Below, one piece after another: positions 14,392 to 26,283 of a stretch of 64,000 nt of DNA. The position numbers were made by a program, and so were the translations under genes. Where the stretch lies: positions 1-64,000 of the forward strand of contig QWDQ01000035.1 in the NCBI GenBank assembly GCA_003868215.1, read 5' to 3'. The notes beneath the pieces were generated by a model. It had not been told where the DNA came from. It saw only the letters and a program-made list of their open reading frames with translations, and ran no database searches. Each line of letters opens with the position of its first letter. The stretch's first letter is position 1. The DNA is from Pseudophaeomoniella oleicola. Lineage: Eukaryota > Ascomycota > Eurotiomycetes > Phaeomoniellales > Phaeomoniellaceae.

Positions 14392-15073
14392 CAATAGCAG
14401 CCCCGAGTGACGCTACGATCCGCTTTCCCCCACCTGCTCTGAATCTCCGTCTCCAGTTGTTGTTGATTGTGGTTGTTCCCTTGCGACGTTACAGTACAGT
14501 ACAGTACCAATACAATTGCAACGTCCCGCTTTCATCATCCCTATCCGAGCCTATCATTCCCAGCTTAGTTCGAGCCCATCCCACTTCCCTTCCAACAAAC
14601 ACTTCCACCACCGGCTTTTGGTCGAGCCTATTCAACTCGACCATTGCATTTCTCAATCAGCCTTTCCGGACGAGCTGCAACTCAAAATCCAATGCTTGCT
14701 TTACCCTAGCTGGGCTAAACAAGCTTAGCTGACCTGCGCATTCCATCTCTGCCTTTTCCCCACACCTCCGCTTCCGGCTCAATTGGGTGACAGCCGCCGC
14801 CATTGCAATCCATGACATTGTACCTTCGATGCTCTGTCCATTCTCCGTCATCCTGGTTGACCAGACCGATTCATTTGCACTTTCTCACTTCACTTCGCTC
14901 AAACACGCCAGCTACAACCTCACCGAACCGACAGTAAACCCTCGCAACACTCGAAACCATCGTCCGACGACCGTGCTTGACCGGCAATAAACGTGCGCCC
15001 ATTCCATTGAACGCGCATTCCAGTCCACTCGGACACTTTGAACACATCCCTAACTTCACCGACCAACAGCTCT

Positions 15074-16589
15074 ATGCCGACCATCGGCAACTTTTTGAAG
15101 AGGAAGAAGACGAAGGACTTGGTACCGACTACGAAGGAACCAACATCGCCGACCAAAGACCCCAACGCCCTCACCCCCACGACCACAAGAGCAACTGACA
15201 AGTCAGGGGCATCACCGCCGTCAACCTCGTACGGTAGTGCCCCGACAACGGAGAAACAAGACTTACCATCCATTGCGCAACAATCAGAAGAACCTCAACA
15301 GACGAGCAACGGGGCAATGACCCCCGCACTAGAGTCGTCGCCGGTGGGCAACCATCAGCCGACCGCAACCGTCACCACTCAAGCCGTTGATACAGCTTCT
15401 GCTGCTTTGGAGGACAAGAACCAGCCGCGAACCACCAAAGGCAAATATAACCTGTCAGATTTCGCCTTACAACGAACATTGGGCACTGGAAGTTTCGGAC
15501 GGGTTCATCTGGTCCAATCAAAACACAACCAGCGGTTCTACGCGATGAAAGTGCTCAAGAAACAGCAAGTGGTAAAGATGAAGCAAATTGAACACACGAA
15601 TGATGAGCGGAAAATGCTCTGTCGGGTGAAGCATCCCTTTCTCATCACGCTGTGGGGAACCTTTCAAGACTCGAAAAACTTGTACATGGTAATGGATTTC
15701 ATCGAAGGGGGTGAATTGTTCAGCTTGCTTCGAAAATCTCAGGTGAGTTGGAGAATCTCCATGTGCTGGCGCTGAGAAAGCCATGCACGGCTGGCTAGAC
15801 ACTGACCTTCGACCGTAGAGGTTCCCAAATCCCGTCGCCAAGTTCTATGCCGCTGAGGTGACCCTGGCTCTGGAGTATCTTCATTCGCAACATATCATCT
15901 ACCGGGATCTGAAACCTGAAAACTTGCTTATCGATCGTCATGGTCACGTCAAGATCACAGATTTCGGTTTCGCAAAGGATGTGCCAGATATTACCTGGAC
16001 ACTCTGCGGTACGCCAGATTACCTGGCTCCAGAGGTAGTGGCCTCCAAAGGTTACAATAAATCGGTTGATTGGTAGGGTGACGTAGAGTAGGAGCTTTGG
16101 CACGGAAGGCTGACATTTCTTAGGTGGTCTTTGGGTATTCTCATTTTTGAAATGCTTTGCGGCTTTACTCCATTCTGGGATGGTGGATCACCTGTGAAGA
16201 TCTACGAGAACATCCTCAAAGGGAGAGTGAAATATCCACCATATATACACCCGGATGCACAGGACCTTCTCGTCCAGCTGATCACTCCGGATTTGACGAA
16301 GAGACTTGGAAACTTGCACGGTGGAAGTCAGGATGTGAAATGCCATCCTTGGTTTGCAGAGGTTACTTGGGACCGATTGCTCAAGAAAGACATTGATGCC
16401 CCATACGTTCCACCAGTCAAAGGCGGCCAAGGTGATGCCAGCCAGTTCGACAAATATCCCGAAGAGACTGAGGAGTATGGAAAGAAAGGTGATGATCCGT
16501 AAGTGCCACCTCTGTCTACTCGCCGATACCATTGACCCCCTTATACTGATATGCGTGACAGATACGGCCATTACTTTAAGGACTTTTAA
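15074..16589 (+). CDS. pkaC: cAMP-dependent protein kinase catalytic subunit
   Basis: The Ser/Thr kinase that carries out cAMP signalling in growth, nutrient sensing and development. Four exons, 15074-15742, 15819-16072, 16124-16498 and 16562-16589, encode 441 residues; the introns are 76, 51 and 63 bp. I chose the ATG at 15074 because it gives [15 protein letters not shown], a typical fungal PKA N-terminus; the frame stays open upstream but without an ATG. After a disordered Ser/Thr/Pro-rich extension of about 125 residues come the glycine loop GTGSFG (137-142), the catalytic Lys159, YRDLKPEN (Asp253), DFG (271-273) and the activation loop [10 protein letters not shown] with its phosphorylatable Thr284. 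The protein ends in the hydrophobic motif HYFKDF, which lies in the 28 bp last exon. All key residues are intact. Confidence 0.95.
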
Positions 16590-16995
16590 AAGACTATCCG
16601 AGCGGCTGAGAGATAGTGAGGTCGTGGTGGTGGAAGTGGAAGCTTACAGTGCTCTTTGGCCTCGGGCTTTGTCACAAGCTGTCTTGCTGAAACAAGTCTT
16701 CAATACTCTCCTCTTAACCTAGGAAACACCCTCGAAAGATTGTTTGGAGCTTTTGTTGGGAACCGTGAAGAATAAACCAGCGGTAGAAGATTCATGCGCA
16801 GATGAAATTTTGACTGGGATGGATGGTTTTGGTCTCGGATTGTAAAAGTCTCGAACGAACGAACGGACGGACGGACGGGCAGATGGACAGGCGGACGAGT
16901 GGGTTTCGCAAGATATCATGCAGCGGTACGATCAAAGAGAGATTATTAAATGACATTAGCTAGCTAGCTAGCTCACTAAGTATAGCATACCTTTG

Positions 16996-17046
<51 letters not shown>

Positions 17047-17486
17047 AATAGGAAAAAGAGGGGATCGATGACGGATTGATTGATTAATGTTGGGTTTCCT
17101 TTCCTTTTTTTTTTTGCCATATCATCTTTCGATTCCTGAGAAGAAGAAAAAAAAAAAAAAAAAAATTGAAATTGGGGTTGTAAAGAGGGAGGGGAGGGGG
17201 GGGGGGGTATGTAAGATGTAAAACGGATGGATGTGCAATAAACAATAAGGGGAGGGATTGAGGGAGGGGGCTGAGGAAGAGGGAGGTATGAATGGGGGTG
17301 ATACTAGGATAGTAGGGTTTGATGGATACATATATATACATATATAGAGATCTAACTACAGGACATACATATGGAAGCAGGTACAGAGCGAGTTAGTACT
17401 ACTAGTTGCTCTGCTCTCTTTCTTTTTATCTTGTTACTTCCCTGCCCTCTTTTACAGCATCATTACCACTCATCACTTCTCCTACC
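16590..17486. other. Intergenic with dense simple repeats
   Basis: Convergent 3' flanks of PKA and the ABC transporter. The stretch is packed with low-complexity DNA: ACGG/AACG tetramers (about 16854-16896), (AGCT)4 (about 16965-16979), (CA)n(GA)n (about 16996-17042), poly-A near 17146-17164 and a poly-G run near 17205-17217. No gene is seen. Confidence 0.85.
16996..17042. repeat. Compound (CA)n(GA)n microsatellite
   Basis: About eight CA units run directly into about sixteen GA units in the convergent intergenic region. Confidence 0.95.
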
Positions 17487-20400
17487 TCAAGCGAAATCCT
17501 CCTCCCTCACACCCGCCGAAAGACATAGATCTCGAAACTTCCCTGTCCCTTCAGTTCCATCCCACAAATCCTTCATGCGACCCGTCTCGACAATTCGGCC
17601 GGCATCGAGCACGATGACGAGATCGATGTTGGCCGCAGTGATAAGGGATTTTAGGTGGTGGGCGATGGTGATGATGGTTTTGGAGGGACAGCGTGAGTGG
17701 AGGAGGGTGTGGATATGGGTGGAGAGAGAAGGGGGTAGGGAGGAGGTGGGTTCGTCGAGGAGGAGAATTTGTGATTGGAGTGGTGCTGATGAAGGAGGAA
17801 AAGGAGGAGGGGGAAGGAGGACTGTGGAGAGAGCCAGGAGTTGTTTTTGGCCTTGCGAGAGTGTTGAGCCATGTTGAGGGAGGGAAGTAGAAAGGGAAAT
17901 GAGGTCGCCGGTTTTGCTCGTTGTGGTGGAAGAATCAAGGGCGGGGTCGAAGAGACCAATTCGTGTTAGAACATCGTTCAGTACCTCGTCTGGGTACAGA
18001 TTGTCCGGATCAACGTTCGATCGAACTGTGCCTGCAAAGATGGCGGGATCTTGTGGTATCATCCGGATTGAAGCTCGGAGCTTTGAAATCGGAACGTCAA
18101 AAATGGACGTATTTCCAACCTTGATATCACCAGATTCGACAGGCGTTAGACGCGTTAACGCTGACAGAATAGTGGACTTTCCGGAACCGGTACGCCCGAC
18201 TATAGCAACCCTCGATCCAGCAGGGATGTTAACGGTAATGCCTTGCAGAACTGGAGGCAAGGAGGGGCGGTAGCGCAAGGTCAGATCTTGAATCGCGATA
18301 TCGGGGTTACTGGCCCAGGATGTAGACACAGTTCTGTTATCAGGGGGATCATCTTCTCGTGGAATACCAGAGTAGTGGAGCAGTCGTTCGACGGAGATCA
18401 TTGAATCTTCCAAGTTTGCGGCAGCCTGGACAAGATAAGGTATCGGCTGGGCGAGAGTAATGATGTACGTTAGCACAAGCCCTGCGACTGCTGGAGATAT
18501 TGATTGACGGTATTCCACCACAAGCAGAGCGGTGAAGAGGATCAACAGGTTACCAATCAAATCTCCTCGCATACTCAACCAAGGTCCATTTGCAAGGTTC
18601 AAATATGCCGGACTGTTCATGCGGTCTATCGAGGACTCCACAAGATAGATAAATGGAGATTGAACACCATATGCTCTGATCGTGGAGCTCCCGGTAATAG
18701 CTTCATGAACTCTAGCCATAGCATCACCACGAAATTGAGCCGAATATCTTGTAAGTTCTCGTGCTGATGCACGGAAGTATCGAGTGCCCAAGTAAACTAG
18801 AACGATGATCGGAGGAAACGCTATAGCAACCTGAACATGATCAGCAAGTGTAGCCTATAGCATATAATAATAGACAAGACTCACTGGTGGCAGATAAATT
18901 GCGATCATGACGAGAACGTTGATCACGACCGCAGAGATCCCGAGGAAGCCTTTCAGCGCCATGGTCACTCTATTATCTAGTGCATCCACATCGCTAGTAA
19001 AGAGACCGAGAAGGCGTCCAACTGGCACAGAGTCAAAGAAAGAGGCTGGGGCTGTAAGGACTCGGCTGAAGGTGCGTTCAAAGAGGACCTCACTTGTTGA
19101 AAGGCCTGTATTGTATGCCGCCACATCCGATACATATTGAACGACATATTGCAAAACAGCAAGGGCAACATATGCGCCAATATATACGCTCCGTGGGAGT
19201 CCGAAGAGACCACTTGACCACCATGAAAGCCATATCGTCGTGAAGATACCTGTTGCTTGAGCGAAGAGGACAAGAACGGTAACAGAAAGCCACGGCAAGG
19301 CCCACCCGCTGGCAGATAAGTATGTCGAATAGATCCTCCACGTTACGACTCCAACAGAGCTTTCTTCTTTGACAATTTGGTCTTCAGTTAACTCAGTAGT
19401 CGGTAATTCAACGGTTGTGGTGATGTCTGAGCTGATGTCTTCTGCTGTAAAATTCCGCTCTAGAGTCTCGTCGTGCTTTTCATCCGTTATACGGTACGAC
19501 GATATCAATTTAGAGATTCCTTCTGATCGCTCTTGGAGGCTCCCCAAGGATCCCTGAGCTTTTATTCTGCCCTGATCCATCCAAATTATGTTCTCACTAT
19601 GAGCCAGGACATCATATCGATGGGTTGAGATGAACACACATTTCTCCTTGAGCAGTCCCAAGATCGCTTCATGCAGGATATGACGTCCAACGTCTGCATC
19701 TACTGCTGAAAAAGGGTCATCCAGGAGCACCGTTTCGCAATCGGAATATATCGCCCTCGCGAGACTGATTCGTTGTTTTTGGCCACCTGATAACGTGACA
19801 CCACGCTCACCGACTTTAGTCAGATCACCATTGATGAGAACCTTGAAGTCAGGTTTTAGTGCGCATGCTGTCACGACTTTATCGTAGAAGTCCTCATTCA
19901 GTGGTTTTCCAAAGGCAATATTTTCTCTTACCGATCCCGTCATGATCCAAGCGTTCTGTGAGCAGTAGGCTCGTTCCCGGCGAAATGTGACTTTGCCTCC
20001 GGTCTGCGGCATCTCTCCAGACAATGCAGCTAACAATGAGCTCTTCCCGGAAGCCACCTCGCCAACGATAGCCGTCAACGAACACATAGAAGCTTGGAGG
20101 TTGACACCCTGAAGCTGAAAATTTGGTTGGCTGACCCGGTCAGCCGAAGGGTCCTCGAGGAGGGGGTGTCTTTCGTCAACGTCATCATCCGTACTGTCTC
20201 CTGGCCCAACAGAGAGATCCAGTCGCTTGGATGCTGTCCAAGAGAATGTCGCATTTTCTACTCTGACGGCATACTCAAGTTGCCGGTCAAATGTAGCTAT
20301 TAAGGACGGCTCTTCAGTACTCAAAAATTGTTCGATTCTGGCTGCTGAGATTCTGGCGGACGCCACCATGCGGACGAGGAAAGGTAGCTGCTGTAAAGGC

Positions 20401-21589
20401 ATACGCAGACAGTTATAGATTGCCAAAGATGAGAAGACCTCAGCAGCTGCAAGAGTGTGCCCGGTCAAAGAGAAGATTATAAACGAGATCATAGCACCAA
20501 AGGTTGGCAACGAAGCTGCAAGAACCGTGAACATGTTGCGTACCGCGAGTGACTCGCTCAATGATTTGATCTCTTGAGCGCGTAAACTCCGTATCCTTTT
20601 TAGGAATCGACCTTCGGAGCTACTAATTTTGATCCAACGTATTGCATGCAGCAGTTCCTCAAGCAGATTAGACCTATCGTCTCGCACAGCCGCGATCTCC
20701 TGACTTTTCGTTGAGAAAAATCGGGACACCGTACTGACTGACCATGCACCCAATACTAAAAGCAATAGCCCTCCTAAAGCACTATAGGTTAGATTGACGA
20801 ACAGGATGGCTAAGGCCACCATTATTGCTAGGGGTCCTGTCCATATCATGTGGAAAAGCATCATCACATCTTGAATGGCTTGTGTGTCGATGCCGACAAG
20901 GTTAATGGAGTTGAGGGTGCCGCCACGCTGGGAAGGATCTGAAATGGATGGCAGCCTTAAAGTTTTCTGGAAGATAGAAGAGACCAGTGCAGCACGCATC
21001 TCACCCCCGATGACAGTTCCGTTGTATATGCCATGGCAGAACCCGAAAGTCATACCGAGCTGAACGAGGAAGAGTATGAGACTTAGGGAGATGCCGGCAC
21101 CTGCACTTGACGCCCGGCCTTCGGAATCTGCGGATGCGCTGGATACGAACATGATCAAATATCGTATCGTCAGGGGAGCAAGAATTTGGAAGAGCTGGCC
21201 GAAGCAAAGCGAAATGCCTGCTAGCCAAAATTCGGTCTTGAAGACTTCGTGAAGGGACCAAATCAATGGATCAGATCTGCCTTCAAGGAGACGCCGTTCG
21301 AAGGCTTGCTGCAAATGGCCCGCATGGAGGGCCACCCTCCTATCGGGGCTGATAGTCCATATGTCAGATTCTTCGAGTGGTCTCCTGTAGCCGGCCTTGC
21401 AAACTGTTCAGTTTTATGTCGTGCACAATCGACGATAGGTACACTCACGGTCATCAAAGGCGTTATCCATTGGAACACAAATCGGCTGAAGAAGCTTGCA
21501 TGATATTCCCGTGATACTGATCCATGCTTATTCGAAGGCAGTTCTCTGTCGACTGAAACGCCTTGGGCGATGGCAATGTCTTCCGACAT
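17487..21589 (-). CDS. ABCC (MRP/YOR1-type) ABC transporter
   Basis: A full-length exporter, probably in the plasma or vacuolar membrane; the substrate is unknown. Exons 21589-21449, 21395-18885 and 18830-17487 give 1331 residues. The introns are 53 bp (ending GCAAG) and 54 bp. The N-terminus holds the WITPLMTAGYRRPLEESD signature of ABCC proteins and there is no extra N-terminal TMD0. TMD1 is followed by NBD1 with Walker A GEVASGKSS (about 492-500), LSGGQKQR (about 582) and Walker B VLLDDP. TMD2 is followed by NBD2 with GRTGSGKST (about 1096-1103), LSQGQKQ (about 1208) and LLLDEP (about 1240). NBD1 has Asp rather than Glu after Walker B, as in many ABCC proteins. NBD2 has STVLL where ARALL is usual, then a Pro/Ser-rich insert before Walker B. 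The start ATG at 21589 is the first in frame. Confidence 0.93.
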
Positions 21590-22478
21590 CAAAACACATG
21601 AATCGCGCGATAGCAGACACTATCGATCTACCAAAAATAATAATGAAAATAATCAAATTTGCTCCTTAAACGAAGACGAACTCATGGGAGGACTCTTATA
21701 TACGAGTCTCAGACCATCATCAGGCATCACAATAAACAGAACGAACAAGCCACAAGCGATACTGTATAGGCTTCGGTAAATATTAAATGAGTAGCATGAT
21801 GATTGACGCGTCGTAACCGAGTAAGGTCCTCGTCTGCGGTGCTACAGGCGCCAACATTGTCAGCATCCTTGCCGTTCCAGTCCAGTCCAGTCCAGTCCAG
21901 TCCAACATGACATAGTGGATCCCGGTAAGAAGCTGCTAATGTTGATTTTGGGGAAAAACACGATACATCTAACACAGACTATTTTTGGCTCTAGATCGTC
22001 TGAACCAATATAACAGGGAACTGGAGTCTGAGCTTAGGAAGGACAATGGCAAGAAAGATTAATGATAGTGGGAGGAAGATTGTATGAAAAGTGATATGTA
22101 GGTATGAAGATGAAGATGAAGATGAAGAATCGGATCAAGAATAAGAGTCTTTGGATGTTGTAAGTAACTTAGACCAAGATCGAGCGGAAGTGAATGCGGA
22201 GAAGATCAAAGAAGGGAAAGCTACGTAATTAATTAGTATGATGCAAAGTCTTTAACAATCTCAAGGCCGCTGGCGATCTCTTGGTCAACCTACCCAAATG
22301 GAACTCCAAAACTCCATCCCCGATCGAATTAATATTTGAATGAAGAGAACACAAGGTAGAACCAGAACTAGGGCTATCTACCATCTATTTCACTCATAAC
22401 GGAGACCATGCACTAGATCTCTACTGTCAATTGAGTCCAAGGATTTGACTCTCGTTTCCCAATCATCGTTGATAAGCC
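21590..22478. other. Divergent intergenic region
   Basis: Shared upstream region of the ABC transporter (minus) and the RMD1-like gene (plus). It contains a (CCAGT)5 repeat (about 21877-21903) and a GATGAA repeat (about 22106-22129). No gene is seen. Confidence 0.8.
21877..21903. repeat. (CCAGT)5 minisatellite
   Basis: Five tandem copies of a five-base unit in the divergent promoter region. Confidence 0.95.
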
Positions 22479-24155
22479 ATGGCAGCTGCACTTGGGGAAT
22501 CCAGTCCCTTACTTCCAACCCATAAAACCGATCAGTCGACACAACGATCGCCTTCACGAGGACAGCGATCGGTCTCATTCAACCCATTGACTACCATCAG
22601 TACATCGCAGGGTGCTGTCCCTGGCCCCTCTTTACGCCCCGAACAGATACCTGCCAACTCTGTTACACCGTCAAACAATGTTCCAACTAATCAACCCATG
22701 CTTGCGAGTATCAACAGTAAACTGCGGCGAAGAAATAGTCATGGCGCGCCATACTCAGCCTCTACTCCATCTATTGGGCCGAGATACGGCGCTCAGAGAA
22801 CGACAAAAAATGCTCAAAAGCTAAAGCTCCTCCCGAATCCGGACGTTGATGAAGAAGTCGCCGATGAAGAGAGTGGCAGGGATGTGTATTCACAGTTCAC
22901 AAGAATCAAGGACCCAACAGCACGAAGAGACGCTGCTCGACTCGGCAAGGCGGATAGGGACCGGTTACCCAGGGTGACCGCATACTGCACCGCCAATGCC
23001 TACCGGTTGGAGGGAATTATGAGGTTCATGAAGTCAAGGTCCAAGACCCGAGGGGCAAATCCAAAGCAGTTCGATGAATGCATATACTCTCCCTACAATT
23101 ATGACTTCATCAAGAAGGGCGACAAGAAAAAGACAACGAGCGAAGAGAGGGATGCGAGCCCTGCGGAAGAACGGCTGACACGGCTGGCATCGCCACCAGC
23201 GAGGTCGACGGAACGGCGATACTCAGATTCCGCCGTAGAGATTGAAGAGAACATGATTCACCGAAGAGAGGAGTTGATCGACTTGCACGACCCAGATAAC
23301 ACCATCGGAAAAGACGGTGCTGAAGCAAACGAAACTTCCATGTCTGCCTTGGATCCCCATCGTGACAGTTCTGAGTTCTCTACTCACGTTGAAACGCCGG
23401 AAATATTCATCTATGATTATGGAACCGTGGTACTCTGGGGGATGACTCCGGCACAAGAACGTCGTTTCCTGAATGACATGTCGAAATTCGCAGATACACC
23501 ATTGCCTCCACAGTCCACGCAAGCCGAAAACTTCAACTTCTATTATACGAAAGAATATCAAGCGAGGATCTACAATGACTTCATAAGTCTTCGTGAGCCA
23601 AAAAATTATATGATCAAGCTTGCTATCAGTCATGCCTTAGCGCAGTCGGTGAAGACATCCTTGTTTGAAGATCTCGTTTCGACTACCATTGATACGTGTG
23701 CTCCTCTACCCGCTCTCATAGCCGAGACAGGGACTGTCAACCTAACACGGAAAGAGTTGAATATGCAGGTCGGCGAACTGTTCATTCTGCGAATCAACAT
23801 CCATTTACAGGGTTCCGTACTGGACAGTCCAGAACTGATGTGGGCCGAACCCCAATTGGAACCTGTGTATCAAGCTGTGCGGAGCTATCTTGAAATCGGT
23901 CAGCGGGTCGAGCTATTGACAGAAAGACTGGACGTAATTGCGGACCTCTTAGCAGTACTTCGCGAGCAAGGCAGTAGAAAGCATGGGGAAGTCTTGGAAT
24001 GGATTGGTAAGCACTTTTGCCCTGCCAATAACTGCTATTATCCTCGAGAGATGTTGCTGACACTTGGGTTGATCATAGTCATTGCTCTTGTAGCCGCCGA
24101 AATCATTGTTGCTGGTATAAACATCGTCGTCGATCTCTACGCCGGCATCGACTAG
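22479..24155 (+). CDS. RMD1/RMD8-like DUF155 membrane protein
   Basis: A member of the DUF155 (RMD1/SIF2) family. These are mitochondrial or endomembrane tail-anchored proteins linked in yeast to sporulation and mitochondrial gene expression; the molecular role is unclear. The start ATG at 22479 opens a disordered 130-residue region, then the conserved core from LPRVTAYCTANAYRLEGIMR through IYDYGTVVLWGM to the helical RVELLTERLDVIADLLAVLR. It ends in a C-terminal membrane helix (VIALVAAEIIVAGINIVV). I predict one 72 bp intron, 24007-24078, with GTAAGC, TGCTGAC and ATAG. It is a multiple of three and has no stop, so the frame stays open if it is retained. Spliced length is 534 residues and unspliced 558. 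The spliced form gives EWIVIALVAAEI, as in relatives. Confidence 0.9.
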   Translation: MAAALGESSPLLPTHKTDQSTQRSPSRGQRSVSFNPLTTISTSQGAVPGPSLRPEQIPANSVTPSNNVPTNQPMLASINSKLRRRNSHGAPYSASTPSIGPRYGAQRTTKNAQKLKLLPNPDVDEEVADEESGRDVYSQFTRIKDPTARRDAARLGKADRDRLPRVTAYCTANAYRLEGIMRFMKSRSKTRGANPKQFDECIYSPYNYDFIKKGDKKKTTSEERDASPAEERLTRLASPPARSTERRYSDSAVEIEENMIHRREELIDLHDPDNTIGKDGAEANETSMSALDPHRDSSEFSTHVETPEIFIYDYGTVVLWGMTPAQERRFLNDMSKFADTPLPPQSTQAENFNFYYTKEYQARIYNDFISLREPKNYMIKLAISHALAQSVKTSLFEDLVSTTIDTCAPLPALIAETGTVNLTRKELNMQVGELFILRINIHLQGSVLDSPELMWAEPQLEPVYQAVRSYLEIGQRVELLTERLDVIADLLAVLREQGSRKHGEVLEWIGKHFCPANNCYYPREMLLTLGLIIVIALVAAEIIVAGINIVVDLYAGID

Positions 24156-24582
24156 ACCAGGAACAGCAGGAGCCACAGTACTGAGCCATACAATCTCCAT
24201 TAACGCCATCATCTTGTATTCACCATGTTAAATAAAGCTGGCCACTCACCTAAGGACATATGCTGGTGCCTTGTTTCGCTTGATTATGGGACGTTCAGCC
24301 CTTGTATATGTACTGTCACTCACTTCAGCGTTTTCTGGGTCACCCTTTTTCTTTTCTTAGCAATGGAGTTCCGGAGAGAAAGCTGTCTAGGATTGTGAGC
24401 GTTAGCAAAAATATCTGTACCTTTATCGGAGCTGGTTGCTACAGTCAGTACTGGACCTCTATGCGACAAATCCCCCCGCGAAAACAGAAATAATTACAAC
24501 TGAAAATTCTGGAATTCGTCATCTCAAGATAGTCCCGAGGAATTGATACAAGATGGTGCCAAGGTACATACAGAGACCCACA

Positions 24583-24620
<38 letters not shown>

Positions 24621-25009
24621 ATTGATTTCACCTTGACTGTAATCACTTCTTCTCTTCTCAGAGCGGGCTTGCTTTTGATCAAATCACCACACGCGGCGCG
24701 AGCGATGTATTGATTGATTCTAAGTCCTTGCCCAGACAGACAGACTACTTGCTCGTTCACTCGCTCACACTATGCATAATCGAATGTTCGCTGGTAGAGG
24801 GCTTTAGGTCACGGGGTAACTATGTATCTACATACGTTAGGATCTACGTGGATTAGGACCAGGAGAAGCAGGAAAGGAAGGTATGTAAATAAGGAAGCAT
24901 GTTTGAGTGTTGTTTCGTGGCTTTAATTTTGTAGATCATGTATGCAGGCAGGTAGACAAGGTAGGCGAGTGAGCGGACAAGGAAGGAGGGAAAATAGAAG
25001 ATGGCAAGA
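24156..25009. other. Convergent intergenic region
   Basis: 3' flanks of the RMD1-like gene and the lectin gene. It contains a (TA)15 run at about 24587-24616. No gene is seen. Confidence 0.8.
24587..24616. repeat. (TA)15 microsatellite
   Basis: Uninterrupted TA dinucleotide tract in convergent intergenic DNA. Confidence 0.95.
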
Positions 25010-26283
25010 TCAAAACCTCGTTCTCTTGTTCGCCCGATACATAGTGAAACCGATATAACTACCTCCACAGACCAGACCGAACAGGACGATCTTGAAGAAG
25101 AACCAAGTCCAACTTCCGCTTTTCTGTTTCGGTTTGCGGCCCCGGCCCCGCTGGAATGCGTCTGGGCGTCCACGAGACTCCCTGCCTGTTGGGGTATACA
25201 GGTTCTTTGCGTCGATGGAGACGATGTCGAAATTGTCGGATAGTTCGCCCGTCTCCGCGGTGAAACCTAGATAGGATACGGGTGGGAGTTTCAGGGGACG
25301 GGATTCAGTGGGCGTAATGCTGAAGCACTCGGTCCACGTATCCTCGGATTTGTACTGAAGCGAGAGACTGAGAGATTTATCTTGGAAGTAAGTGAGGCGT
25401 GCTTTCGTTGGATGATTCGCATTGCGAAGACCACGGGCCTGTAAGCCAATGACCGAGTTAGCAACTGGGTACCGGAGCTGGTTGGGGAATTCGCAGACGT
25501 GTTTCTGTAGTGCAACTTACCGAGCAACCTGCGACTTCGTTTGCTTTGCCATCACTGCCTTGGTCATAGGCTGTGTTACCGTCACCGATCATGAGCATGA
25601 CATATGGGAAGACGGTGCCAGGACGGTTGTTTTTGTATGTGTCGAAGAAGATGCCGAATCCTTCAAATCGGTCAACTGATCCAAACACTGGCCCTGGCTG
25701 CGCTCTTTGCTTGCTTATCCACATTGCGAAGCCATCGCCATTGAGATTTCCGCTACCGTGGATTTTAAATTCGAATTCAATCTGTGCTTATGTTTAGAAC
25801 GCCATTCTTGTGGAAAATTCGTTCACTAACCTCCCAGTTTGTCGCAGTTATTGGCACTCTTGACCAAAGCCATCCTTGCTGTGAGGGATAGTCACTTGCC
25901 AGCCGTATGTATCTTCGCCCTACGTTAGCCTACATATCAAGCGCCGCCTCGTTCTATATTGACTGACTGGTCTGCTCGGACAATAGTGTCGCCGCCGAAG
26001 TCATACCATCTGCTAGACATGTCCGAGTCGAGGTATGGCTGCGCATTGTCAATTTTAGCCCACAGTGCCGATCTTCACATATAGAGCGGCGCATACCGAT
26101 GCCAGACTATGTGTTCTCAACTTTTGAAATCACCAAATGTTAGTCGCATGGCTCTAACATAGCATCATCCGGCGCCCTTACATTTATGCTCTTGTAATCA
26201 GGCTGCTCTTCATCCTTTGCCGCTCGCGTGCCCGCCGCTGCGGCAAGCAGCAAGCATAATGATGAAAGCCAGCTCCAAGTCAT
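25010..26283 (-). CDS. L-type lectin cargo receptor (VIP36/EMP47-like)
   Basis: A type I membrane lectin of the ER-Golgi pathway, expected to bind high-mannose glycoproteins as cargo. Six exons, 26283-26182, 26120-26097, 26038-25968, 25912-25831, 25781-25521 and 25438-25010, encode 322 residues. The first exon gives a signal peptide (LCLLLAAAAGTRA). The lectin domain follows: SRWYDFGGDTIVR, SQQGWLWSRVPITATNWE, KIHGSGNLNGDGFAMWI, FEGFGIFFDTYKNNRPG and DGKANEVAGCSARGLR, with the carbohydrate and calcium residues expected of the family. A basic stem precedes one membrane helix (WFFFKIVLFGLVCGGSYIGF) and a short cytosolic tail ending KRTRF. Two of the five introns appear to end in AAG (CAAAAG and GCGAAG), and exon 2 is only 24 bp. 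It diverges from TIM13 across 544 bp. Confidence 0.93.

Larger units (their letters stand above)
12309..15073. other. Intergenic and long PKA leader, microsatellites
   Basis: No protein gene is supported. The region holds a (CT)n tract (about 13016-13037), a (GA)9 tract (about 14372-14391), a CAGTA repeat (about 14490-14507) and several TACCTAGGTA/TAGGTAGG motifs (about 12828-12853, 13156-13173, 13758-13776, 13869-13912). The 14290-15073 part is pyrimidine-rich and contains several ATGs in other frames. It is probably the promoter and long 5' leader of the PKA gene. Confidence 0.6.

Noticed and set aside
14295-14732. 145-codon plus-strand frame upstream of PKA
   Set aside because: Low-complexity, pyrimidine-rich leader with a GA repeat; not a plausible protein.
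17371-18273. Plus-strand frames of 168 and 124 codons
   Set aside because: They are antisense shadows of the ABC transporter NBD2 exon and carry no domain.
25010-25080. Apparent frameshift in the lectin tail
   Set aside because: On re-reading the bases the frame is continuous: KIVLFGLVCGGSYIGF runs to the KRTRF end with no change.
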